A stretch of 64,000 bases of DNA, taken from positions 227,580-291,579 of the forward strand of contig CAJTZJ010000001.1 in the NCBI GenBank assembly GCA_910583925.1, in the 5' to 3' direction. The notes beneath the pieces were generated by a model, which was given only the letters and a program-made list of their open reading frames with translations, made no database searches and was not told the origin of the DNA. The translations under genes were made by a program, and so were the position numbers. Positions within the stretch are counted from its first letter, which is position 1. The number at the start of each line of letters is the position of its first letter. Positions 52,492 through 60,075 of the stretch are shown piece by piece. The stretch is from an uncultured Eubacterium sp. GTDB taxonomy: Bacteria > Bacillota > Clostridia > Oscillospirales > Acutalibacteraceae.

Positions 52492-53889
52492 ATGGCAAAA
52501 ATTGGTATTACCGAAACAGTTCTCCGTGATGCACATCAATCCTTGATTGCTACAAGAATGAGAACAGATGAATTTGAAGACATTCTTGAAAAAATGGATA
52601 AAATCGGCTATCATTCCCTTGAATGCTGGGGCGGTGCAACCTTCGATTCCTGCCTCCGTTTCCTCAATGAAGACCCGTGGGACAGACTTCGTCTTATCCG
52701 TAAAAAATGTCCGAATACAAAGCTTCAGATGCTTTTCAGAGGTCAGAATATGCTTGGCTACCGCCATTATGCGGATGATCTTGTTGATTATTTTGTTAAG
52801 AAAAGTATTGATAACGGTATTGATATTCTTCGTATATTTGATGCTTTGAATGATGTAAGAAACCTTGAAACAGCTATCAATTCCGCAAAGAAATACGGCG
52901 GTCATGTTCAGGCTGCTATTTCTTACACAACAGGTCCTGTTTTTGATATTGATTATTACTGTAATTATGCAAAACAGCTTGAAAATGCAGGTGCTGATTC
53001 TATCTGTATTAAAGATATGGCAGGTCTTTTGACACCGTACGGAACTTATGATTTGGTTAAAGCGCTTAAGTCAACAGTGAATATTCCGATTCAGCTTCAT
53101 TCGCATTATACCTCCGGTCTTGCTTCAATGGTACAGCTTAAGGGTATTGAAGCAGGAGTTGATGTAATTGATACTGCGATGAGTCCTCTTGCTATGGGTA
53201 CATCCCATCCTGCGACGGAGTCTATGGTAGCAGCGCTTCAGGGTACGGAATATGATACAGGGCTTGACCTTAAAGCATTAACAGAAATCCGTGATTTCTT
53301 CGTACCGCTTCGTGAAAAGTATATTGCAGATGGTTTGCTTAATACAAAGATGCTCGGAGTAGATGCAAATACGCTTCTTTATCAGGTGCCGGGCGGTATG
53401 CTTTCAAATCTCCTTAATCAGCTTAAACAGGCCGGTAAGGCAGATAAGCTTGAAGAGGTTCTTGCCGAGGTTCCTCGTGTTCGTGAGGACAGCGGTTATC
53501 CTCCGCTTGTTACGCCGACCTCTCAGATTGTAGGAACGCAGGCAGTGTTCAATATCATTATGGGCGAGCGCTATAAGATGGTTACAAAGGAATTCAAGGA
53601 TATGGTTGCAGGTAAATATGGTAAAACACCTTGCGATATTGATCCTGAATTCAGAAAGAAAATCGTTGGCGAGGACCCTGTTATTGATTGCCGTCCTGCT
53701 GATCTTCTTAAGCCTGAGCTTGATAAATTCAAGGGCGAAATTGCTGAATTTTATGAGCAGGAGGAGGATGTTCTTTCCTATGCTCAGTTTGATCAGGTTG
53801 CTGTTAAGTTTTTCCAGAATAGAAGAGATGCGAAATACAATCTTGATGGTAAGCATGATGATATTGAAACAAAGGTTCATCCTGTATAA
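52492..53889 (+). CDS. Pyruvate/oxaloacetate carboxyltransferase (OadA/5S-like)
   Basis: 465 residues forming the DRE-TIM barrel carboxyltransferase of OadA, the 5S transcarboxylase and PycB. Metal ligands: D13 in LRDAHQS and H202/H204 in LHSHYTSG; the bridging carbamylated lysine is K173 in CIKDMAGLL. The C-terminal conserved domain includes VPGGMLSNLLNQLKQAG. There is no fused biotin domain; the carrier is the separate gene upstream. ATG 52492 with GAGGTG ahead is preferred to a GTG 9 bases earlier. Confidence 0.93.
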   Translation: MAKIGITETVLRDAHQSLIATRMRTDEFEDILEKMDKIGYHSLECWGGATFDSCLRFLNEDPWDRLRLIRKKCPNTKLQMLFRGQNMLGYRHYADDLVDYFVKKSIDNGIDILRIFDALNDVRNLETAINSAKKYGGHVQAAISYTTGPVFDIDYYCNYAKQLENAGADSICIKDMAGLLTPYGTYDLVKALKSTVNIPIQLHSHYTSGLASMVQLKGIEAGVDVIDTAMSPLAMGTSHPATESMVAALQGTEYDTGLDLKALTEIRDFFVPLREKYIADGLLNTKMLGVDANTLLYQVPGGMLSNLLNQLKQAGKADKLEEVLAEVPRVREDSGYPPLVTPTSQIVGTQAVFNIIMGERYKMVTKEFKDMVAGKYGKTPCDIDPEFRKKIVGEDPVIDCRPADLLKPELDKFKGEIAEFYEQEEDVLSYAQFDQVAVKFFQNRRDAKYNLDGKHDDIETKVHPV

Positions 53890-53971
53890 AAATTAAAAAT
53901 CCGCTCGTCTCCCTTGTGATAGGGAAGTAGGTGTATCTTGTTGCACTCGGATGAATTCTTATATTAATAAC

Positions 53972-53999
53972 AAAAGGAAGGCATATGCCTTCCTTTTTT
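53972..53999 (+). terminator. Terminator
   Basis: A palindromic stem AAAAGGAAGGCAT/ATGCCTTCCTTTT ending in T6. Confidence 0.92.
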
Positions 54000-54004
54000 A
54001 TATG

Positions 54005-54033
54005 TTGCCGATTTAGTTTTAATCTGTTATAAT
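54005..54033 (+). promoter_or_regulatory. Sigma-A promoter
   Basis: TTGCCG, 17 bp, TATAAT, 29 bases before the epimerase-like gene start. Confidence 0.72.
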
Positions 54034-54062
54034 TTAATCAATGATTATTTGGAGGCTTGATT

Positions 54063-55106
54063 ATGAATATTCTTATGATTGGCGGAACAGGGCTTCTTGG
54101 CTCTGCGGCTGCGCAGCTTTTTATTGATAAGGGACACAGTGTTAAAACGCTTTCTCTTCCGCCGCTTCCTGTTGGCGCTCCTTTGCCAAAGGAAATGGAA
54201 ATCATTCTTAAAGATGCAAACAAGCTTTCCGATGATGAAATGCTTACGATAATGCAGGGCTGTGATATGTTTGTTTTTGCAACGGGTGTTGATGAAAGAG
54301 TGGAATTTTCCGCACCTGTTTATGATGCTTATTATAAATACAATATTGCTCCGCTTGAAAGGCTTTTGCCGCTTGCTAAAAAGGCAGGAATAAAGGGCGC
54401 AGTTGTATGCGGCTCATATTTTGCATGGCTTGCAAAGCAGAAGCCTGAAATGCACCTTTGTGATAAGCATCCGTATATTAAAAGCAGAATAGATCAGGAA
54501 AAGGTTTGTGAAAAGTATTCAGATAAGGATTTTCAGGTTGGCGTACTTGAGCTTCCATATATTTTCGGCACGCAGCCGGGCAGAAAGCCTGTCTGGGTCA
54601 TTCTTATCGAACAGCTTCAGCGATTTGAAAAAATGCCGTTTACAATGTATCCGGCAGGCGGTACAGCAATGCTGACTGTAAGGCAGGTAGGGCAGGCAAT
54701 GGTTGGTGCGGCTGAGCAGGCTTTTGAAGCAGCAGAGAATAATCAGGGCAAATTCTGCGCATATGGAATTTCCTGCTATAATATGACATGGCGTGAATTT
54801 CTTAAAATTGTTTACCGTGCAATGAGCGGAGTACCGAACCGAAAAATTGTTGATGTGCCGAAATGGACATTTCAGGCATTCGGGCTTATAATGCGCAGGG
54901 ATTATAAAGAAAGAAATGTGGATGCAGGCATTGATCCTGTAGGTCTTGCGGATATTATGGGAATGAATCTTTTTATTCCGACGGATGACTGCAAAGCACT
55001 TGGCTGTACGAATGATGACATTGAAAAAGCAATCTTTGATTCTATTAAGCTTTCCAAAGAGGCCTTTGAGGGCGAAGCAGAACTTGTTGGTATGAAGGGC
55101 GAATAA
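54063..55106 (+). CDS. NAD-dependent epimerase/dehydratase family protein
   Basis: 347-residue extended short-chain dehydrogenase (SDR). The Rossmann cofactor loop is MIGGTGLLGSAAAQLF at the very N-terminus; KSRIDQEKVCEKYS occupies the position of the substrate-domain region. The usual YxxxK catalytic pair is not obvious (a tyrosine-lysine pair in HPYIKSR is a possible substitute), so it may be an atypical SDR. GGAGG seven bases before ATG 54063. Substrate unknown; the gene is co-transcribed with a VanZ-like gene. Confidence 0.8.
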   Translation: MNILMIGGTGLLGSAAAQLFIDKGHSVKTLSLPPLPVGAPLPKEMEIILKDANKLSDDEMLTIMQGCDMFVFATGVDERVEFSAPVYDAYYKYNIAPLERLLPLAKKAGIKGAVVCGSYFAWLAKQKPEMHLCDKHPYIKSRIDQEKVCEKYSDKDFQVGVLELPYIFGTQPGRKPVWVILIEQLQRFEKMPFTMYPAGGTAMLTVRQVGQAMVGAAEQAFEAAENNQGKFCAYGISCYNMTWREFLKIVYRAMSGVPNRKIVDVPKWTFQAFGLIMRRDYKERNVDAGIDPVGLADIMGMNLFIPTDDCKALGCTNDDIEKAIFDSIKLSKEAFEGEAELVGMKGE

Positions 55107-55122
55107 TAGGAGGTAATTGAAA

Positions 55123-55653
55123 ATGATGATAGACAGAGGGGCAGCTTTTATAATAGAAATGGGTATTCTGTTTATTTATGCAATCATAATGCTCATAAGA
55201 AAAGTAAAATTTAAAAAGTTCGTGCTTAATCTGGCTTTTGGATTTTATATATCCGTAATCATTGCTTTGTGCTTTTTTCCTATATACTTTACATCCGATG
55301 GATTTGATATACCAAACAATTTTATTCCGTTTAAAAGCACAATAGAGAGTATATCTAGTTTTTTAAGAAATGATGCGCTGTATGATTTTATACCTGTAAT
55401 TGGTAATTTTGTTATGCTGATGCCGTTAGGTGTGTTTTACAGCATTTATGTAAAAAATTATAAAATGCGTTTTCTTTATGTTTTTCTGTTTTCTGTATCC
55501 ATAGAAGCAATGCAGTTTATTGTAGGTTTGATTATCGGCTGTAATTACAGAAGTACGGATATTGATGATGTAATTTTAAATACTATCGGTGGAATTATAG
55601 GAATTCTTTTGTTTAATTTATTGAAAAAGATATATTTCAAATATAAAAAGTAA
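55123..55653 (+). CDS. VanZ-like family membrane protein
   Basis: 176 residues with four to five membrane helices and the VanZ pattern: NFIPFKSTIESI, then PVIGNFVMLMPLGVFYSIY, SIEAMQFIVGLI and STDIDDVILNTIGGIIGILLF. VanZ confers modest teicoplanin resistance in enterococci, but most family members are of unknown function. GGAGG eight bases before ATG 55123. Second gene of the operon with the SDR. Confidence 0.9.
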   Translation: MMIDRGAAFIIEMGILFIYAIIMLIRKVKFKKFVLNLAFGFYISVIIALCFFPIYFTSDGFDIPNNFIPFKSTIESISSFLRNDALYDFIPVIGNFVMLMPLGVFYSIYVKNYKMRFLYVFLFSVSIEAMQFIVGLIIGCNYRSTDIDDVILNTIGGIIGILLFNLLKKIYFKYKK

Positions 55654-55659
55654 AAAAAC

Positions 55660-55685
55660 AGGCTATGCGTAAGCATAGCCTTTCA
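55660..55685 (+). terminator. Terminator after the VanZ-like gene
   Basis: AGGCTATGC/GCATAGCCT with a GTAA loop, then TTC. It directly adjoins the 3' end of the 6S RNA on the other strand. Confidence 0.85.
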
Positions 55686-55690
55686 TTTTC

Positions 55691-55883
55691 AAAAAATCCG
55701 CACATCCGCCGAAAACTGAGAATAACCTGCATGTTAAAGCAGGTGGGTTTTAGCCGCATTATTTTGTGCTCCCAGCGTCCGTATTGAATACGGGAGGTCT
55801 GCATACCTGTAAGGCGAGCGTAAATCCCTATTAAAAAGATTGTTCGGGTTATTAAAGCTTTCGGTTGTCGAGATGCACAGACC
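55691..55883 (-). ncRNA. ssrS: 6S RNA (RNA polymerase-binding)
   Basis: About 193 nt on the minus strand. The ends pair as a closing stem (CTGTGCATCT, complement of 55871-55880, with GGATGTGCGG, complement of 55698-55707), followed by a U6 tract. The 3' side of the central bubble contains the Firmicutes-type mini-hairpin ACCTGCTTTAACATGCAGGT followed by TATTCTCA, as in B. subtilis 6S (ACCTTGAGTTAAAGGTTCTCA). A promoter (TTGATG, 16 bp, TATATT) lies just upstream. Known 6S RNA binds the vegetative holoenzyme and down-tunes it in stationary phase. Confidence 0.8.
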
Positions 55884-55889
55884 GTGAAC

Positions 55890-55917
55890 AATATATATTA
55901 TGATATATCATCATCAA
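55890..55917 (-). promoter_or_regulatory. Promoter of 6S RNA
   Basis: On the minus strand, TTGATG, 16 bp, TATATT; the -10 ends 6-7 bases before the predicted 5' end of the RNA. Confidence 0.5.
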
Positions 55918-55992
55918 TCTTATTCAAAATAAGATTGATAACAAGGTTCACCTGGCTGTCCAAATCTGTAATTTGGAAACAGCGTGTGGTTC

Positions 55993-56310
55993 TTACTGCT
56001 CAGGTTCAAAATATTCAACCTCAAATTTTTCCTCAACCTTTGCCATGAGAATATCGGAAATCTGTTCATACTCCATTTCGTCCTCAATCTCGGCAAGATA
56101 TTCCTCGCCGTCTTCTACAAGAACCTTTAGAATAACAACCTCGTAATCAGCCTCAACGATTTCCTCGGCGTCATCTCTGTATTCTGTTATAGCAACATAA
56201 ACATCCTCGTCTGTTTCATATCTTTCAAGAAGCTCAAATAATATTTCGTTTCCGTTATCATCTGTAACGGAAATAATATCCGGCTCGTAAAACTCTTTTT
56301 CGCTGTCCAT
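55993..56310 (-). CDS. DUF1292 family acidic protein
   Basis: 105 residues, extremely acidic (about a third Asp/Glu), matching the DUF1292/YrzB family: ISVTDDNGNEILFELLERYE, then VYVAITEY and ADYEVVILKVLVEDGEEYLA. Small cytoplasmic protein, widely kept in Firmicutes, commonly near yrrK/ruvX and alaS, but here alone between the 6S RNA and a long non-coding transcript. Function unknown. GAAAGGAC ribosome site upstream. Confidence 0.9.
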   Translation of the reverse strand: MDSEKEFYEPDIISVTDDNGNEILFELLERYETDEDVYVAITEYRDDAEEIVEADYEVVILKVLVEDGEEYLAEIEDEMEYEQISDILMAKVEEKFEVEYFEPEQ

Positions 56311-56426
56311 AGTATTCGTCCTTTCATTTTGTCTATAATATTATATACCTTTCATTTTGTTTCGTCAATAGTTATATACAATTGTTAAAAACTTACAATT
56401 TATTTTAAAAATGTTAAAAAAAACTA

Positions 56427-56455
56427 TTGACAATTGCTAAAATGTATGATATTAT
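56427..56455 (+). promoter_or_regulatory. Strong sigma-A promoter of the long non-coding RNA
   Basis: TTGACA, 17 bp, TATTAT. The sequence TTGACAATTGCT is shared with the valS promoter 0.7 kb downstream. Confidence 0.88.
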
Positions 56456-56554
56456 TAGGTTGAACTTAAGAGAGGGAAGAATTGAAGCAGAATTCTTAAA
56501 GAGTAGATGTAGTATTCTTGGTTAAGTTCAGATTATGAAAGGAGGCTTTGTCCG

Positions 56555-56605
56555 ATGGTAGATTTAGAACCAGGTCAGACAAACGCCTGCTCAGTATTCA
56601 GGTAA
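56555..56605 (+). CDS. Possible 16-residue leader peptide inside the non-coding RNA
   Basis: AAAGGAGG (56538-56545) stands 9 bases before ATG 56555, giving MVDLEPGQTNACSVFR then TAA. A very strong ribosome site for so short a frame. The TCC before the ATG can pair with the GGA of the site. Translation is unproven. Confidence 0.3.
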   Translation: MVDLEPGQTNACSVFR

Positions 56606-56801
56606 TATAACGGAATAGGCTGTCGGCAGAATTGAAATACAGTGAATCAATAACGGGCAGCACGCTTTAAAAGCAATGAATTAGTTATAGCAGGAACCGA
56701 TGGATGAATACACAGGCGTCTAAAAAATTTAATTTTATGTTATATAATAACTTGGCTTTCCCTGCAAAAGTCTGAAGATAAACTCTTCATCAAAATAAAC
56801 T

Positions 56802-56935
56802 AAGGAGCAGTCCAATGCACTAACTAATATATACCCAAGGAAAAACGATATTTATTTGAGGAGATGGTTCCATGTTCAGGAGCTTCATTGTTTCAAAAAA
56901 ATAATTGTGAGAGGTTAGTCCAATGTACTAAGTAA
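56802..56935 (+). repeat. Repeated Shine-Dalgarno/AUG minigene modules
   Basis: Three modules. AAGGAG (56802-56807) then ATG CAC TAA at 56815-56823. GAGGAG (56858-56863) then a 10-codon frame MFRSFIVSKK at 56872-56904. GAGAGG (56909-56914) then ATG TAC TAA at 56923-56931. The first and third share a 19-base sequence AGTCCAATGYACTAASTAA (17 of 19 identical; 56809-56827 and 56917-56935). All spacings are 7-8 bases. Confidence 0.55.
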
Positions 56936-56937
56936 AT

Positions 56938-57108
56938 TTAATAAATAAAAATGTGGCTCCCGTCAAAAGTGACGGGAGCTTTTTCTTGATTATAGACTCC
57001 AACAATGAAAGCTAGGTTGTCAGTGCAAAGAGAAAATAAGAACCTGTCTTGCTTCGCAAGCCGGAGCTTTGTTGTTACTTCGAAACAATAAATCATAGGG
57101 AATGGCAT
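56938..57108 (-). CDS. Possible 56-residue protein antisense to the ncRNA terminator
   Basis: On the minus strand, AGGAGG stands 6 bases before ATG 57108; the frame runs 56 codons to TAA. The product begins MPFPMIYCFEVTTKLRLAKQ and includes FSLCTDNLAFIVGVYNQEKA. No family or membrane helix was recognised. Its 3' end overlaps the terminator hairpin of the non-coding RNA. A chance frame in a repeat is the main alternative. Confidence 0.3.
   Translation of the reverse strand: MPFPMIYCFEVTTKLRLAKQDRFLFSLCTDNLAFIVGVYNQEKAPVTFDGSHIFIY
56955..56985 (+). terminator. Terminator of the long non-coding RNA
   Basis: GCTCCCGTC/GACGGGAGC, 9 bp, loop AAAAGT, followed by TTTTTC. Confidence 0.93.
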
Positions 57109-57143
57109 CCTTGACCTCCTGTTGGATTTCCATCCGTTAATAC

Positions 57144-57172
57144 TTGACAATTGCTTTTATCTTTGTTAAAAT
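57144..57172 (+). promoter_or_regulatory. Sigma-A promoter of valS
   Basis: TTGACA, 17 bp, TAAAAT, just upstream of the T-box leader. Confidence 0.9.
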
Positions 57173-57183
57173 ATTTTCAATAA

Positions 57184-57427
57184 TAAACGGCAGCGATTAC
57201 GAGGAGTAGCTGATTGTACTTTTCAGAGAATTGACGGTAGGTGCAAGTCATAAAGGAGAATCAGTGAAGGTAGCGTATGAGCCGGCAGAGTGAAATAACA
57301 GTAGCTTTGCCCGTATATCTGCGTTAAGGATTTAAGCGGCACTTACATTTTTAACTTAAGTGCAATTTGAGTGGTACCACGGAAACAGTATGCTTTCGCC
57401 TCAATTTTGGGGCGAAAGCTTTTTTGA
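57184..57427 (+). promoter_or_regulatory. T-box leader, valine-specific
   Basis: A classic T-box riboswitch. Stem I has AGTA (57205-57208) on the 5' side of the specifier loop and GTGAAGGTAGC on the 3' side, giving specifier codon GTA (57270-57272), valine. The distal AGAGA...GGTAGGTGCAAG region binds the tRNA elbow. The T-box bulge is TGGTACCACGG (57372-57382). The terminator GCTTTCGCC/GGCGAAAGC with T6 (57392-57426) is replaced by an antiterminator when uncharged tRNA-Val binds. Confidence 0.95.
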
Positions 57428-57447
57428 TTTTATAGGAGATGATACTT

Positions 57448-60072
57448 ATGGCAAAAGATCTTGAAAAACAATATAATCCTGCCGATGTTGAGGACAGAAC
57501 ATATCAGTTCTGGGTTGATAACGGTTATTTCCACGCAGATGTCAAATCTGATAAAAAGCCTTATACAATCGTCATTCCCCCTCCGAACATTACAGGTCAG
57601 CTTCATATGGGACATGCTCTTGATAATACCCTGCAGGATATCCTTATCCGTTATCACAGAATGAACGGATACGATACCCTATGGCTTCCGGGTACAGACC
57701 ATGCTTCCATTGCAACGGAAGCAAAAATTGTTGAAGCCATGCGTGCTGAGGGTGTTACAAAAGAGGATTTGGGCCGAGAGGGCTTTCTTGAACGTGCATG
57801 GGAATGGAAAAAGCAGTATGGCGGAAGAATTATTGAACAGCTTAAGAAGATGGGTTCTTCCTGCGATTGGGACAGGGAGCGCTTTACGCTTGATGAGGGC
57901 TGCAACAAGGCTGTTGTTGAGGTTTTCAATAACCTTTATGAAAAGGGCTTGATTTACAGAGGCGAGCGAATCGTAAACTGGTGTCCTCACTGCTTAACAT
58001 CCATTTCAGATGCAGAGGTTGAATATGAGGATCAGGCAGGTCATTTCTGGCATCTTAAATATCCGTTTGCTGACGGCAGCGGATATCTTGAGCTTGCAAC
58101 AACCCGACCGGAAACTCTTTTAGGCGATATTGCCGTTGCAGTTAATCCGAATGATGAGCGCTATAAGGATTTAATCGGCAAAATGCTTGTTCTTCCTATT
58201 GTTCATCGTGAAATACCTGTTATTGCCGATGATTATGTTGATATTGAATTCGGAACAGGTGTTGTTAAAATTACACCTGCACATGATCCGAATGACTTTG
58301 AAGTCGGTCTTCGTCATAACCTTGAGGTTATTGATGTTATGACAGATGATGCCCATATCAAAGAGGGCTGGGGAAGATACAGCGGTATGGACAGATACGA
58401 ATGCCGAAAGGCGATTGTTGAAGACCTTGAGGCAGAGGGTGCACTTCTTGAAATTGAAGATTATTCTCATAATGTAGGAACCTGCTATCGCTGCGGTACT
58501 ACAATTGAGCCGAAGGTTTCAAAGCAGTGGTTTGTAAAAATGAAACCGCTTGCAGGTCCTGCAATTGATGCCGTTAAAAACGACGAAACCAAGTTTGTTC
58601 CGAAAAGATATGAAAAAACATATTTCCATTGGCTTGAAAATATCCGAGATTGGTGTATTTCCCGCCAGCTTTGGTGGGGTCATCGTATTCCGGCATGGTA
58701 TTGTGATGATTGCGGCGAAATTACAGTAAGCCGTGAAACTCCGACAAAGTGCACAAAGTGCGGCAGTGAGCATATTTATCAGGATCCGGATACGCTGGAT
58801 ACATGGTTTTCCTCAGCATTATGGCCTTTCTCAACAATGGGATGGCCTGATGAAAATTCAGAGGATTACAAAAAGTATTATCCTACGAATACGCTTGTTA
58901 CAGGCTATGATATTATTCCGTTCTGGGTTATGCGAATGATGTTTTCAGGTATTGAGCAAACCGGAAAGGTTCCTTTTGATACGGTTCTGATTCACGGGCT
59001 TGTTCGTGATTCACAGGGCAGAAAAATGAGTAAATCTCTCGGTAACGGTATTGATCCGCTTCTTGTTATTGATGAATATGGTGCAGATGCGCTTCGCTTT
59101 ACGCTTGCAACGGGTAATTCTCCGGGAAATGATATGCGCTTCTCAGATGAAAGGGTTAAGGCCTCAAGGAATTTTGCGAATAAGCTTTGGAATGCAGCAA
59201 GATTCGTTCTTATGTATCTTGGAGAGGATTATAAATATGATGGTCTGCCACAGAATTTAGCCGTTGAAGATAAATGGATATTAAGCAAGCTGAATACACT
59301 TGCAAAAGAGGTTACGGATAATCTTGATAAATTTGAACTTGGTATTGCGATTCAGAAGCTTTATGATTTTATCTGGGATGTTTTCTGCGATTGGTATATT
59401 GAAATTTCAAAGATAAGACTTCAAAGCGGAGATGGTGCCGAAACAGCAAAAGCAGTGCTTGTTTATGTATTAACGGATATATTAAAGCTTCTTCATCCGT
59501 TTATGCCGTTCATTACGGAGGAAATCTATCAGGCTCTTCCTCACGAAGCAGAATCAATTATGATTTCGCAATGGGTTAAATATGATGAAACACTCAATTT
59601 TTCAGCAGAGGAAGCTGAAATGGAAAAAATTATGTCTGCTATTCGTGCAATCAGAAACCGCAGAGCAGAAATGAATATTCCTCCAAGCAAGAAAGCAACT
59701 GTTTATGTTGAAACGGCATTGGAAGATATCTTTAGTATGGGTGCTGAATTCATTAAGCGCCTTGCTTCAACAAATGAGGTTCATGTTTCTGCAGATTTCA
59801 GCAATCTTGAAAATACTGTAACTATTATTACTGATGATGCAAAAATCTATATTCCTCTTGGCGAACTTGTTGATTTTGAAGCGGAAAGAAAGCGTCTTGA
59901 AAAGGACTTGGCAGCAGCACAGGATAAGCTTGATTTTATAAATAAAAAGCTTAACAATCCGGGATTTGTAAATAAGGCTCCCGAAAAGGTGGTTGCCCAG
60001 AATAGGGAAGATGCAGCGAAGCTTGAAGAAAAAATAGAGAATATTAAAAACTCTATTGATAATTTAGGATAG
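57448..60072 (+). CDS. valS: Valyl-tRNA synthetase
   Basis: Class I synthetase charging tRNA-Val. 874 residues, normal for Firmicutes. HIGH motif as [10 protein letters not shown] within PPPNITG; KMSKS motif in [14 protein letters not shown]. The CP1 editing domain lies between ([29 protein letters not shown]). An anticodon-binding helix bundle and a C-terminal coiled coil (about 810-874, [20 protein letters not shown]) complete the protein. AGGAGA ribosome site 8 bases before ATG 57448. Expression is controlled by the T-box. Confidence 0.98.
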   Translation: MAKDLEKQYNPADVEDRTYQFWVDNGYFHADVKSDKKPYTIVIPPPNITGQLHMGHALDNTLQDILIRYHRMNGYDTLWLPGTDHASIATEAKIVEAMRAEGVTKEDLGREGFLERAWEWKKQYGGRIIEQLKKMGSSCDWDRERFTLDEGCNKAVVEVFNNLYEKGLIYRGERIVNWCPHCLTSISDAEVEYEDQAGHFWHLKYPFADGSGYLELATTRPETLLGDIAVAVNPNDERYKDLIGKMLVLPIVHREIPVIADDYVDIEFGTGVVKITPAHDPNDFEVGLRHNLEVIDVMTDDAHIKEGWGRYSGMDRYECRKAIVEDLEAEGALLEIEDYSHNVGTCYRCGTTIEPKVSKQWFVKMKPLAGPAIDAVKNDETKFVPKRYEKTYFHWLENIRDWCISRQLWWGHRIPAWYCDDCGEITVSRETPTKCTKCGSEHIYQDPDTLDTWFSSALWPFSTMGWPDENSEDYKKYYPTNTLVTGYDIIPFWVMRMMFSGIEQTGKVPFDTVLIHGLVRDSQGRKMSKSLGNGIDPLLVIDEYGADALRFTLATGNSPGNDMRFSDERVKASRNFANKLWNAARFVLMYLGEDYKYDGLPQNLAVEDKWILSKLNTLAKEVTDNLDKFELGIAIQKLYDFIWDVFCDWYIEISKIRLQSGDGAETAKAVLVYVLTDILKLLHPFMPFITEEIYQALPHEAESIMISQWVKYDETLNFSAEEAEMEKIMSAIRAIRNRRAEMNIPPSKKATVYVETALEDIFSMGAEFIKRLASTNEVHVSADFSNLENTVTIITDDAKIYIPLGELVDFEAERKRLEKDLAAAQDKLDFINKKLNNPGFVNKAPEKVVAQNREDAAKLEEKIENIKNSIDNLG

Positions 60073-60075
60073 TAT

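Larger units (their letters stand above)
56462..56985 (+). ncRNA. Unassigned structured transcript, about 520 nt
   Basis: Flanked by a near-consensus promoter (56427-56455) and a strong terminator (56955-56985), and containing no ORF longer than 16 codons. The 5' end folds as a hairpin (TGAACTTAA 56461-56469 with TTAAGTTCA 56522-56530, inner stem AAGAATT/AATTCTT). A core of about 140 nt is closed by ACGCCTG (56583-56589) with CAGGCGT (56713-56719). Downstream lie three Shine-Dalgarno/ATG modules. Class not recognised: raiA-type, ROOL-like or another large Clostridia RNA are possibilities. Confidence 0.6.
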
